Shown one piece after another: positions 45,508 through 53,985 of a stretch of 64,000 nt of DNA. The notes under the pieces are model-generated. The model made no database searches. It saw nothing but the letters and a program-made list of their open reading frames with translations, and had not been told where the DNA came from. The position numbers and the translations under genes are program-made. Source of the stretch: Arthrobacter sp. OY3WO11 (GTDB taxonomy: Bacteria; Actinomycetota; Actinomycetes; Actinomycetales; Micrococcaceae); the NCBI RefSeq assembly GCF_001641125.1, contig NZ_LWLP01000001.1:892147-956146 (forward strand). The letters are read 5' to 3'. Numbering within the stretch: position 1 is the stretch's first letter; each line of letters begins with the position of its first letter.

Positions 45508-45785
45508 ATCTCGTGTTCCTGGAGAAGAACCGCTCTCCCTGAACCTCGAATTACTTTACGCGAGGGGTGGCTGCCATGACAAATCGGGAGGCATGTAATC
45601 TCCGCAACTAGACCGGTATAGGTGACCTTAGTCACTTAATTCCGCTTTTGGGCTGCGAAATTCGTTGATTTCCCGCGGAATTCCATTTCTGTGGCCTCGA
45701 AAGGTCAGCCTACGTCCCAAAAACGGCAGTGGTCCGGACCATAGCATTTAGCACACACCGATGTACCCCAAGGAAGGGAACCGAA
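45508..45785 (+). promoter_or_regulatory. pckG upstream region with GntR-like palindrome
   Basis: No gene. The perfect palindrome TGGTCCGGACCA (45730-45741) matches the TGGT-n-ACCA form of FadR/GntR-type operators and lies 45 bases before pckG. AAGGAAGGGAAC at 45769-45780 is a strong ribosome site. TAGCAT (45742-45747) may be a -10. Confidence 0.5.
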
Positions 45786-47621
45786 ATGGGCGATCTGGCG
45801 CAGAAGCCGTTGCTTGAGAAAGCACCCACCACACATGCCGGCCTGCTGGCGTGGGTCGAAGAGGTTGCAGAGCTAACGCAGCCGGACCGCATCTATTGGG
45901 TGGACGGGTCCGAAGAGGAAAACACCCGGCTGACTGACGAGCTCGTGGCGGCAGGGACGCTGACCCGGCTGAACCAGGAACTGTTCCCCAATTCCTTTGC
46001 TGCCTTCTCCGATCCTGCCGACGTGGCCCGCGTTGAAGAACAGACCTTCATCTGCTCGGAGAACAAGCGCGACGCCGGGTTCACCAACAACTGGATGGCG
46101 CCCGCCGAAATGAAGGAAAAGCTGCGCGGCCTGTTCTCCGGGTCAATGCGCGGCCGCACCATGTACGTCATCCCGTTCGTCATGGGCCACCTGGACGCCG
46201 AGGATCCCAAGTTCGGCGTGGAGATCACGGACAGCGCCTACGTTGTGGCCTCCATGCGGATCATGGCCAACATCGGCACCGCCGTGCTGGAAAAGATGAC
46301 AGAGACCAACGCGTTCTTTGTCCCCGCCCTGCACTCCTTGGGTGCGCCGCTCGAAGCCGGCCAGGCGGATGTTGCGTGGCCGTGCAACCCGGACAAGTGG
46401 ATTGTCCACTTCCCCGAGGAGCGCTCCATCTGGTCCTTCGGTTCCGGCTACGGCGGCAACGCCCTGCTCGGCAAGAAGTGCTACGCCCTGCGCATCGCTT
46501 CGGTCATGGCCCGGGACGAAGGATGGCTGGCCGAGCACATGCTCATCCTCAAGCTGACATCGCCGGAGAAAAAGAACTACTACATCTCCGCTGCTTTCCC
46601 TTCAGCCTGCGGCAAGACCAACCTGGCCCTGCTGGATCCCACCATTGAAGGCTGGGAGGTTGAGACGCTCGGCGACGACATCACCTGGATGCGGATCGGC
46701 AAGGAAGGCGAACTGCGCGCCACCAACCCGGAGGCCGGCCTGTTCGGCGTGGCCCCCGGCACCGGCTGGGGCACCAACCCGAACGCCATGCGTGCCATCG
46801 CCAAGGGCCACAGTATCTTCACCAACGTGGCATTGACCGACGACGGCGGCGTGTGGTGGGAGGGCATGACGGACGAGGTGCCCGCGCACCTTACGGACTG
46901 GCAGGGCAACTCCTGGACGCCCGACTCCGACAAGCCGGCAGCCCACCCGAACTCCCGGTTCTGCACCCCGATCTCGCAGATCGACATGCTGGCCGAGGAA
47001 TACAACAGCCCCGAGGGTGTGGAGCTCTCCGCCATCCTCTTCGGCGGCCGCCGCAAGACCACGGTTCCCCTGGTAACCCAGGCCCGCAGCTGGACCAACG
47101 GCATCTTCATGGGCTCCACGCTCTCCTCGGAAACCACGGCCGCCGCTGCCGGGCAGGTGGGCGTGCTCCGGCGCGACCCCATGGCCATGCTGCCGTTCAT
47201 CGGTTACGACGCCGGGGACTACCTGAAGCACTGGATCAGCGTTTCAGGCAAGGCCAACCCGGAGCGCCTGCCGCACATCTTCCTGGTGAACTGGTTCCGG
47301 CGCACGGCCGACGGTGACTTCGCCTGGCCGGGCTTCGGTGACAACGCCCGTGTCCTCAAGTGGGCCATCGAGCGTCTCGAGGGCAAGGCCGACGCCATCG
47401 AGACCCCCATCGGCTTCGTGCCGGCGGGACACTCGCTGGACCTCACCGGTCTGGACCTCACCCACGCCCACGTGGAGGACGCTGTCCGCGTTGACCGCGA
47501 GGAATGGGACGCCGAGCTGGCCTCCATCGAGGAGTGGTACGCAAAGTTCGGCGATTCACTCCCGGAGGCCCTGCGCTCCGAGCTTGACGCCCTCAAGGAG
47601 CGGATGGCTGACCACAGCTGA
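45786..47621 (+). CDS. pckG: Phosphoenolpyruvate carboxykinase (GTP)
   Basis: 611 residues from ATG 45786, chosen for its ribosome site; the upstream in-frame start covers the promoter. Oxaloacetate/metal region [20 protein letters not shown]-loop [14 protein letters not shown] (near 270-283), [26 protein letters not shown]. It converts oxaloacetate to PEP with GTP, the first step of gluconeogenesis from TCA intermediates, as in mycobacteria. Monocistronic, ending at a strong terminator. Confidence 0.97.
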   Translation: MGDLAQKPLLEKAPTTHAGLLAWVEEVAELTQPDRIYWVDGSEEENTRLTDELVAAGTLTRLNQELFPNSFAAFSDPADVARVEEQTFICSENKRDAGFTNNWMAPAEMKEKLRGLFSGSMRGRTMYVIPFVMGHLDAEDPKFGVEITDSAYVVASMRIMANIGTAVLEKMTETNAFFVPALHSLGAPLEAGQADVAWPCNPDKWIVHFPEERSIWSFGSGYGGNALLGKKCYALRIASVMARDEGWLAEHMLILKLTSPEKKNYYISAAFPSACGKTNLALLDPTIEGWEVETLGDDITWMRIGKEGELRATNPEAGLFGVAPGTGWGTNPNAMRAIAKGHSIFTNVALTDDGGVWWEGMTDEVPAHLTDWQGNSWTPDSDKPAAHPNSRFCTPISQIDMLAEEYNSPEGVELSAILFGGRRKTTVPLVTQARSWTNGIFMGSTLSSETTAAAAGQVGVLRRDPMAMLPFIGYDAGDYLKHWISVSGKANPERLPHIFLVNWFRRTADGDFAWPGFGDNARVLKWAIERLEGKADAIETPIGFVPAGHSLDLTGLDLTHAHVEDAVRVDREEWDAELASIEEWYAKFGDSLPEALRSELDALKERMADHS

Positions 47622-47639
47622 TCCCACCGGGGACAAACA

Positions 47640-47693
47640 GAACGACGGCGGCGCCGCACCTTTCCAGAAAAAGGTGCGGCGCCGCCGTCGTTC
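47640..47693 (+). terminator. pckG terminator, 24-bp perfect stem
   Basis: 47640-47663 pairs perfectly with 47670-47693 around loop CCAGAA; the stem top is AAAGG/CCTTT. No long T-run follows. Confidence 0.85.
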
Positions 47694-47708
47694 CCCGCCG
47701 GCACCCTA

Positions 47709-47749
47709 GCCTCGCAAGCTCGGCCAGGGAACCCTGCCGGCGTGGGCCC
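47709..47749. repeat. 41-bp dispersed repeat, copy B
   Basis: Second copy of the element at 38473-38513 (35/41 identical, no gaps), again 16 bases after a terminator hairpin. Confidence 0.6.
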
Positions 47750-47753
47750 ACCC

Positions 47754-47813
47754 ATCGATTGCTCCGTACTTGCCGTTTTCAGCCCTCAAAACGACTGTTA
47801 CGGAGCAATCGAT
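47754..47813. repeat. 60-bp nested inverted repeat between convergent genes
   Basis: Outer arms ATCGATTGCTCCGTA / TACGGAGCAATCGAT match perfectly over 15 bp; inner arms CGTTTT (47774-47779) and AAAACG (47788-47793) pair again. It ends 7 bases from the hmp stop and may act as its terminator, though it lacks the usual T-run. Confidence 0.7.
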
Positions 47814-47820
47814 AGACTTT

Positions 47821-48981
47821 TCAGCTGGCCAGCCAGATGTCCGGGCCAAAGACCTCGTAGTGGATCCGCGTCGCCGGGATGCCCGCGTTGATGGCCTCGT
47901 TGCGGATGTTCTTCATGAACGGCAGCGGGCCGCACAGGTACAGTGATGCGTCGGCGGGAAGGTCCACCTCGCGCAGGGACATGAAGCCTTCCTTGGCTCC
48001 GGCTACCGGCTGTTCGAGCCACAGTTGCAGTTCGGCGCCATCGAGGCGTTCGACGTCGTCCGTCATCTGGCTGCGTAGCGCCCAGCTGTCCAGGGTGCTT
48101 TCCGCGTGGAGTACCAGCACCTGCCGTTCGGATCCGGCCTCCGCCAGTGAGCGAAGGATGGACGCGGTGGGGGTGCAGCCAATACCGGCGGACGCCAGGA
48201 CCACCGGGCCGTCGCCGTCCTTGAGGGTGATCTCACCGTAGGGGTTGGAGATGTCCAGGACGTCGCCCACCTGCACGCTCTTGTGGAGCACGGGGGAGAC
48301 CTCGCCGCCGTCGTCGAGCTTGGTGGTAAAGCTGCGGCTGGTGCCGGCCTCGCCGGACAGGGAGTATTGGCGGACCTGGCGGAGGCCTTCCGGCAGGGTT
48401 ACCTTGACGCTGATGTACTGGCCCGGCAGCGCGTCGGTGACGGGAGTGTCGTCCGCCGGCTCAAGGGTGAAGGTCATGGAGCCTGCGCCGGCGGGGGTTT
48501 TGGCTGCCACCCGCCACGGCATCCACATCCTGTCATTGGCCTGCGCGGCGTAGAGGCCCTTCTCGAGCTTGATCAGGGCGTCGGCCATCAGCCAGTACAC
48601 CTCGGTCCAGGCCTCGGCGATCTCCGGCGTGATGACCTCGGCCAGGTCCTCGGCGATGGCAGCGAACAGGTGCTCGTAGACCACCTGGTACTGCGGTTCG
48701 GTGATCCCCAGGGAGGCATGCCGGTGTGCGATGCGGGACAGGACGGTCTCGGGGAGGGTGCCCGGATTGTTCACAAGGTGGGTTGCGAAGGCGGCGATGC
48801 TGCCCGCCAGCGCCTGCTGCTGGTTGCCGGAGCGCTGGTTGGAACGGCTGAAGAGGCCGTCCAGGAGTTCGGGGTGGGCGGCGAAGAGGCGGGCGTAGAA
48901 CTTGGGCGTGATGCTGCCGATCCGTGAACCTACAAGGGGCAGCGTTGCTTCAATGACGGGGCGGGATTTTTCCGAGAGCAT
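47821..48981 (-). CDS. hmp: Flavohemoprotein, nitric oxide dioxygenase
   Basis: 386 residues from ATG 48981, which has AGGAG 6 bases upstream. Globin domain 1-140 with proximal His88 (RIAHRHASLGI) and distal-side helix; FAD domain with RQYSLSGEAG (FAD-binding RxYS) and NAD domain VVLASAGIGCTPTASIL ending YLCGPLPFMKN and FGPD. It oxidises NO to nitrate using O2 and NADPH. The NsrR-type regulator gene and NsrR-like palindromes lie directly upstream. Confidence 0.94.
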   Translation of the reverse strand: MLSEKSRPVIEATLPLVGSRIGSITPKFYARLFAAHPELLDGLFSRSNQRSGNQQQALAGSIAAFATHLVNNPGTLPETVLSRIAHRHASLGITEPQYQVVYEHLFAAIAEDLAEVITPEIAEAWTEVYWLMADALIKLEKGLYAAQANDRMWMPWRVAAKTPAGAGSMTFTLEPADDTPVTDALPGQYISVKVTLPEGLRQVRQYSLSGEAGTSRSFTTKLDDGGEVSPVLHKSVQVGDVLDISNPYGEITLKDGDGPVVLASAGIGCTPTASILRSLAEAGSERQVLVLHAESTLDSWALRSQMTDDVERLDGAELQLWLEQPVAGAKEGFMSLREVDLPADASLYLCGPLPFMKNIRNEAINAGIPATRIHYEVFGPDIWLAS

Positions 48982-49030
48982 GGGAACTCCTGAGGGTAGT
49001 GACCGGGGCCTTCGTCCGGCCTTTGCGAAT

Positions 49031-49051
49031 ACCTGCATTCAAAATGCAAGT
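49031..49051 (-). promoter_or_regulatory. NsrR-like operator upstream of hmp
   Basis: TGCATT-caa-AATGCA (49034-49048) within a 21-base near-palindrome matches the NsrR core TGCATTTtnAATGCA known from gamma-proteobacteria. It lies 50 bases before the hmp ATG. Confidence 0.7.
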
Positions 49052-49061
49052 TTTCTTACCC

Positions 49062-49084
49062 AATTTCTACAGCTTGTAGAAATT
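49062..49084. promoter_or_regulatory. Second palindrome upstream of hmp
   Basis: AATTTCTACA-GCT-TGTAGAAATT has perfect 10-bp arms. It does not resemble the NsrR box and may be the site of another regulator. Confidence 0.6.
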
Positions 49085-49158
49085 TGACGCAAATCGGGTG
49101 GTAACAGAGGCTGAGGAAGGGTGCGCCGCCGGGGCGGTTCCCGTACGTGCAGCGGAAG

Positions 49159-49608
49159 TCAGAGCCCCGGGCGCAGTCCGATCATGTCGAAGACCGGAGC
49201 CATCTGGCGGGAACCCGGGAGGTCCGCTATCACCACGGAATCGAGTTCGCGGTAAAAGGCTTCCCGGGCCCGGGCCAGCGCTGAGCGGAGCCTGCAATCG
49301 TTGATCAGCGGGCAGTTACCGCCGGGGGCCACGCAATCCGCTGCGTCTGTCCGGGTGTCGAGCTGGCGCAGTACCTGCCCCACGGTGGCGACGCGGCCGG
49401 CATGGCTGAGCCGGGAGCCGCCTGTCCGGCCGCGGACCACTTCAATCAGTCCCAGGCTGCGGAGTTTGGTCATCGCTTTGCTGACGTGGTTGTAGGGCGT
49501 CCCCACCGAGTCGGCGATGTTTTGTGTTGTCAGCAACGCGCCACTTGGAGCCGCTGCAAGCACCATCAGTGCCCGGAGGCTCACGTCGGCGAACGCGTTG
49601 ATCTTCAT
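49159..49608 (-). CDS. nsrR: Rrf2-family NO-sensing repressor, NsrR-type
   Basis: 149 residues. Rrf2 winged helix MKINAFADVSLRALMVLAA, VGTPYNHVSKAMTKLRSLG, and wing VRGRTGGSRL. Three cysteines Cys92, Cys99, Cys105 (spaced as in Streptomyces NsrR) should hold the iron-sulfur cluster that NO attacks. It represses hmp next door; the transcript appears to come from phosphomannomutase through the small gene at 49624. Confidence 0.92.
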   Translation of the reverse strand: MKINAFADVSLRALMVLAAAPSGALLTTQNIADSVGTPYNHVSKAMTKLRSLGLIEVVRGRTGGSRLSHAGRVATVGQVLRQLDTRTDAADCVAPGGNCPLINDCRLRSALARAREAFYRELDSVVIADLPGSRQMAPVFDMIGLRPGL

Positions 49609-49623
49609 GGGGGCGTTGCCGGT

Positions 49624-50127
49624 CTAGTCCACCCAGATGGCGGGCTCGCTGGTGTCGGCGGCCAGTTCACCGAATTCCCACGTCTGCGTCCCGGCGTTGG
49701 CCGCATAGGGCAGCACGGCTGCGAAGACAGAGCCGTCGCGGTGCTCAGCTGCCACGTGGATGGCGTCTGAATCCTCCTCAAGCAGCAGGATGTCGCACAC
49801 GATGGCAGCAGCCCGGAAGTCCTCCCGGTTCTGCCGCAGCAGGGCGGTGAGGTCGCTGATCATGGCCTCGGCGTCGAAGTCCCCGTCCGACCCTTCTCCG
49901 GCATCTGCCGGGGAGACCGCCACGAGCCGCACCTCGCCGTCGTTCTGTACGGTCAGCGCGAAGGGCAGGAAACCGCCGTTGCGCTGGAGTTGCTCCTGGG
50001 CGGCGCTGACGCCCGTCCCCAGGAGGTTCTCCAGGTCGGTTGCGGTGGCGTCGGGCACCGAGTCCCGCCAGGATTCCTGGTGGCCGGAACCCTGTTCTTC
50101 GGTTGCGGGCCCCGTGCTTTCCGTCAT
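49624..50127 (-). CDS. Conserved hypothetical protein
   Basis: 167 residues, acidic, no membrane segment. Residues 30-165 look like one alpha/beta domain (LLGTGVSAAQEQLQRNGGFLPF, then a strand-rich half VRLVAVSP, VCDILL, SVFAAVLPYAA). I do not recognise a named family. It starts 6 bases after the phosphomannomutase stop and ends 15 bases before nsrR, so it is co-transcribed with both. Confidence 0.8.
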   Translation of the reverse strand: MTESTGPATEEQGSGHQESWRDSVPDATATDLENLLGTGVSAAQEQLQRNGGFLPFALTVQNDGEVRLVAVSPADAGEGSDGDFDAEAMISDLTALLRQNREDFRAAAIVCDILLLEEDSDAIHVAAEHRDGSVFAAVLPYAANAGTQTWEFGELAADTSEPAIWVD

Positions 50128-50133
50128 GCTGCC

Positions 50134-51552
50134 CTACGCCCGGACAAGCGCCAGGACCCGGTCCCGGATGCGTTCCATGGTGGCCCGGTCCGTGGCTTCC
50201 GCGTTGAGCCGGAGGAAGGGCTCGGTGTTGGACGGCCGCAGGTTGAACCAGTAGCTGCCATCGTTGGCCGTGAACGTGCTGCCGTCCAGGGTGTCGATCG
50301 TGATGTCCTCGCCGGCGAAATCTGCGCGGACGCGCTCCACGGCTGCGGGCTTGTCATCCACTTCGGAGTTGATTTCGCCGGAGCTGACGTAGGGTTCGTA
50401 TTCCCGGCCCAGCTCGGAAAGGGGGCCGTCCTGTTCACCCAGGGCGGCCAGGACGTGCATGGCCGCCAGCATGCCTGTGTCCGCGTTCCAGAAGTCGCGG
50501 AAGTAGAAGTGGGCCGAGTGTTCCCCGCCGAAGACCGCGCCTTCCTCCGCCATGACGGCCTTGATGAAGGAATGGCCCACGCGGGTACGGACGGCGCGGC
50601 CGCCGTCGTGCTCTACGAGCTCTGACACGGCGCGTGAAGTGAGCAGGTTGTGGATGATCGTGGGGGTCTCTTCACCCTGTGCCTTCGCGCGGGCGATCTC
50701 GCGGCGCGCCACCATCCCGGTGATGGCCGACGGCGAGACAGGGTTGCCCGTCTCGTCCACCACGAAGCAGCGGTCGGCGTCGCCGTCGAAGGCAAGGCCA
50801 ATGTCTGCGCCGTGCTCCACCACTGCCGCCTGCAGGTCGCGGAGGTTTTCAGGCTCCAGCGGGTTGGCGGGATGGTTGGGGAAGGAACCGTCCAGCTCGA
50901 AGTACAGGGGAATGATGTCAAGGGGAAGCTTGGGGAGCAGGGTGTCGCCCAGCACTGCGGGGGTGGTGAGGCCGGCCATGCCGTTGCCCGCGTCCACTAC
51001 CACCTTCAGCGGGCGGGAGCCGGAAAGGTCCACCAGCTTGCGGAGGTACTCGGAGTAGTCCTTGAGCACGTCCCTGACGCCGATCTGCCCGCGCTTTTCG
51101 GCAGCCGGCATGGAACCCGCATTGAGGTACTGCTCAGCCAGCGCCTGGATGTCCTTGAGCCCGGACTCGGAGGAGATGGGTACTGCGCCGGCCTTGGACA
51201 TCTTGATGCCGTTGTAGCCGGCGGGGTTGTGGCTGGCAGTGAAGGTGGCGCCGGCGCGGTTCAGGTAACCGCACGCAAAGTAGAGCTCATCAGTGGAGAT
51301 CAGGTCCAGCAGCTCAACGTTGGCGCCGCGGATGGCCGCGCCGTTGGCGAAAGCCTTGCTGAAGTCGGGGGAGGACGGGCGCATGTCGCCGCCCACCAGG
51401 ATGGTCTGGCCTTCGAGTTTGAGGACGTCCACGAAAGCGGCCCCCACGGCTTCGACGATTTCGGCGGTGATGGACTCGCCTACGATGCCCCGGACGTCGT
51501 ACGCCTTGAAGGATGCCGAAAGGTCAAAAGCCGTTGTCTGTTCGCTAGTCAC
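50134..51552 (-). CDS. manB: Phosphomannomutase/phosphoglucomutase
   Basis: 472 residues with a GTG start at 51552 (SD weak). Alpha-D-phosphohexomutase domains: SFKAYDVRGIVGES at the N-terminus, catalytic phosphoserine loop GATFTASHNPAGYNG, metal loop FDGDADRC and sugar-phosphate loop LRPSNTEPFLRLNAE. It interconverts mannose-6-P and mannose-1-P (or the glucose analogues), feeding GDP-mannose for lipomannan-type glycolipids and exopolysaccharide. The open frame extends beyond 51552 but without homology. Confidence 0.93.
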   Translation of the reverse strand: MTSEQTTAFDLSASFKAYDVRGIVGESITAEIVEAVGAAFVDVLKLEGQTILVGGDMRPSSPDFSKAFANGAAIRGANVELLDLISTDELYFACGYLNRAGATFTASHNPAGYNGIKMSKAGAVPISSESGLKDIQALAEQYLNAGSMPAAEKRGQIGVRDVLKDYSEYLRKLVDLSGSRPLKVVVDAGNGMAGLTTPAVLGDTLLPKLPLDIIPLYFELDGSFPNHPANPLEPENLRDLQAAVVEHGADIGLAFDGDADRCFVVDETGNPVSPSAITGMVARREIARAKAQGEETPTIIHNLLTSRAVSELVEHDGGRAVRTRVGHSFIKAVMAEEGAVFGGEHSAHFYFRDFWNADTGMLAAMHVLAALGEQDGPLSELGREYEPYVSSGEINSEVDDKPAAVERVRADFAGEDITIDTLDGSTFTANDGSYWFNLRPSNTEPFLRLNAEATDRATMERIRDRVLALVRA

Positions 51553-51701
51553 GGGCTTTATCTTACGGTGAAGCCGGAGCTCGGCAATTGAGGGAGGGCT
51601 ATTTTTGTGGATAAACACATCTGGAGTAGTGGCCTTCAGCCCCTGGCGTCCGAAATCCACATAGCGGCGGCAGCGCGTTCCCGGGTGTCGGACGTGGCTG
51701 G

Positions 51702-51707
51702 GATACT
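51702..51707 (+). promoter_or_regulatory. recQ -10 box, leaderless arrangement
   Basis: GATACT, 6 bases before the recQ ATG at 51714, divergent from phosphomannomutase; no Shine-Dalgarno between. Confidence 0.5.
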
Positions 51708-51713
51708 GAATCA

Positions 51714-53921
51714 ATGGTCGATAACCAGCACGCCACCGCCCTCTCTGAACCAGCACTTTCTGAACCAGCAACCACTGACGTCCCTCCCTCGACAGCAACG
51801 CACGCACAGGCCCTCGAGGTCCTCCGCGAGCTGGTCGGCAACCCGGCGGCCGGCTTCCACGAGGGCCAATTTGAAGCAATAGAGGCGTTGGTCGACGGCG
51901 GCCGGAGGGCCTTGGTTGTGCAGCGCACCGGCTGGGGAAAATCGGCAGTATATTTCGTGGCTTCCCTGCTGTTGCGCCGCAGGGGCGCCGGCCCTACTCT
52001 GATCGTCTCGCCGCTCCTGGCCCTGATGCGGGACCAGGTGGCCGCCGCCGCCCGCGCCGGGGTGCGCGCAGTGGCCATCAACTCCGCCAACCAGTTGGAG
52101 TGGGACAGCGTCCGCGAGCAGCTCGCCGCTGACCAGGTTGACGTCCTGCTGGTTTCACCGGAACGGTTGACCAACCCTTCCTTCCGTGAAAACCAGCTGC
52201 CGGAACTGATCCGCCGGACCGGCTTGCTGGTGATTGACGAGGCCCACTGCATCTCAGACTGGGGCCACGATTTCCGCCCCGACTACCGCCGGATCGCGGA
52301 CCTGATCACCCAGTTGCCGGACACGGTCCCGGTGCTCGCCACCACCGCCACGGCCAACTCACGGGTTGTGCACGACATCGAAGAGCAGCTTGGGGCCGGC
52401 GTCCTGACTATCCGCGGTGCGCTTGGCCGGGACTCTCTGCGGCTGGGCGTCCTGTCCCTCCCCGACGCCAAACAGCGCCTTGGCTGGCTGCTGACGCATC
52501 TGGCGGACCTGCCGGGCAGCGGAATCATCTACACGCTAACGGTGTCCGCGGCGGAGGACACGGCCAGGCTGCTGGCCGAGGCCGGCCACGAAGTGCTTGC
52601 CTATACGGGCCGGACGGACCCCGCAGACAGGGAGCGGGCAGAGCAGCTCCTGAAGGACAACCAGGTCAAGGCACTGGTGGCCACCTCAGCCCTGGGGATG
52701 GGATTCGACAAACCCGACCTGGGTTTTGTTGTCCACCTAGGGGCGCCCTCTTCCCCCGTTGCCTATTACCAGCAGGTGGGCCGTGCAGGCCGTGGGGCGG
52801 CCAACGCCGACGTCCTGCTGCTTCCCGGCCCGGAAGACCGCGACATTTGGCAGTACTTCGCTACCGCCTCCATGCCCTCTGAAGAGAAGGCAGCGGCCGT
52901 CCTTACCGCCCTGGCAGAAGCGGGCACCGCACTTTCCACAGTTGCCCTGGAAGCGCGGGTTGACCTTCGCCGCACTCCGCTGGAACTGCTGCTGAAGGTG
53001 CTGTCGGTGGACGGAGCAGTGGAACGGGTGGGCGGCGGATGGCGGTCCACCGGCCAGCCCTGGATGTACGACGCCGAGCGGTACCAGCGCATTTCTGAAG
53101 CCCGCGTGGACGAGCAGGACTCCATGGTGATCTATCAGGACACGGCCGGTTGCCGGATGGAGTACATCACCTCCGTACTGGATGACGAGACCGCCCACGC
53201 CTGTGGCCGGTGCGACAACTGCGCCGGGCAGTGGTTCCGGGCAGATATTGCTGAACAGGCCACGGCCGCGGCCAGCCAGACCCTCAGCAGGGCAGGCGGG
53301 GTGCTGGAGGCGCGGCTGCAGTGGCCCAGCGGAATGGACCGCCTCGGAGTTTCGGTGAAGGGAAAGCTCAAACCGAGTGAGGGGCTCGCCGAGGGACGCG
53401 TCCTGGCAAGGCTGACAGATCTTGGCTGGGGCGGTGCACTGCGCGAGCTGTTCGCGGCCGGCGCCGCAGACCGGCCGGTCGATCCGGGCATGCTGCAAGC
53501 CTGCGTCCAGGTTCTGCGCGAGTGGGGCGCCGGAGACTCACGCAATCCCGGCTGGAGCGGGGCAGGACGGCCTGCCGCCATCGTCAGCGTCCCTTCGCGA
53601 GGCAAGCCGGAGCTGGTGGGCTCCCTTGCCCGGGGCATTTCCGAGATCGGGCGCATCCCGTACCTGGGAGAGCTGCAGCTGGCCCACGGGGGTCCTGCCG
53701 GAAGCCGCGGAGGCAACAGTGCTTACCGCCTGGCGGGGGTGTGGGACCGGCTGGTGGTGGGGCCCGAACTTGAGGCGGCGCTGGGTTCCCTGCAGGGCGG
53801 CAGCGTGATGCTGATAGACGACATCGTGGACAGCAGGTGGACGCTAACGGTTGCCGGCCGGGCACTTCGCCAGGCAGGTGCGGGGGCTGTCCTTCCCCTC
53901 GTGCTGGCGCAGGCCGGCTAG
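51714..53921 (+). CDS. RecQ-family DNA helicase with C-terminal phosphoribosyltransferase-like domain
   Basis: 735 residues. Helicase core: Q-like motif FHEGQFEAI (48-56), Walker A QRTGWGKS (70-77), DEAH (175-178) with ISDWGHDFRPDY, and conserved TATAT and QVGRAGRG motifs. A Cys cluster CRMEY...ACGRCDNCAG follows (RecQ zinc site). The last 150 residues are not RecQ's HRDC; they end VMLIDDIVDSRWTLTV, the PRPP-binding loop of ComF-like phosphoribosyltransferases. So this is an ATP-dependent 3'-5' helicase fused to a PRTase-like module, a combination seen in actinobacteria. The PRTase loop lacks the usual Thr-Thr-Gly (DSRWT). Confidence 0.9.
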   Translation: MVDNQHATALSEPALSEPATTDVPPSTATHAQALEVLRELVGNPAAGFHEGQFEAIEALVDGGRRALVVQRTGWGKSAVYFVASLLLRRRGAGPTLIVSPLLALMRDQVAAAARAGVRAVAINSANQLEWDSVREQLAADQVDVLLVSPERLTNPSFRENQLPELIRRTGLLVIDEAHCISDWGHDFRPDYRRIADLITQLPDTVPVLATTATANSRVVHDIEEQLGAGVLTIRGALGRDSLRLGVLSLPDAKQRLGWLLTHLADLPGSGIIYTLTVSAAEDTARLLAEAGHEVLAYTGRTDPADRERAEQLLKDNQVKALVATSALGMGFDKPDLGFVVHLGAPSSPVAYYQQVGRAGRGAANADVLLLPGPEDRDIWQYFATASMPSEEKAAAVLTALAEAGTALSTVALEARVDLRRTPLELLLKVLSVDGAVERVGGGWRSTGQPWMYDAERYQRISEARVDEQDSMVIYQDTAGCRMEYITSVLDDETAHACGRCDNCAGQWFRADIAEQATAAASQTLSRAGGVLEARLQWPSGMDRLGVSVKGKLKPSEGLAEGRVLARLTDLGWGGALRELFAAGAADRPVDPGMLQACVQVLREWGAGDSRNPGWSGAGRPAAIVSVPSRGKPELVGSLARGISEIGRIPYLGELQLAHGGPAGSRGGNSAYRLAGVWDRLVVGPELEAALGSLQGGSVMLIDDIVDSRWTLTVAGRALRQAGAGAVLPLVLAQAG

Positions 53922-53962
53922 CGCGGGAGATGCTCACACGTGGCCCGCTTTGATGCGGTAAC

Positions 53963-53982
53963 GGCCAGGGCGGGCCCTGGCC
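53963..53982. terminator. Bidirectional hairpin between recQ and the MFS gene
   Basis: GGCCAGGGC and GCCCTGGCC pair 9 bp around GG; it lies between the two convergent stops. No T-run. Confidence 0.55.
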
Positions 53983-53985
53983 GGT

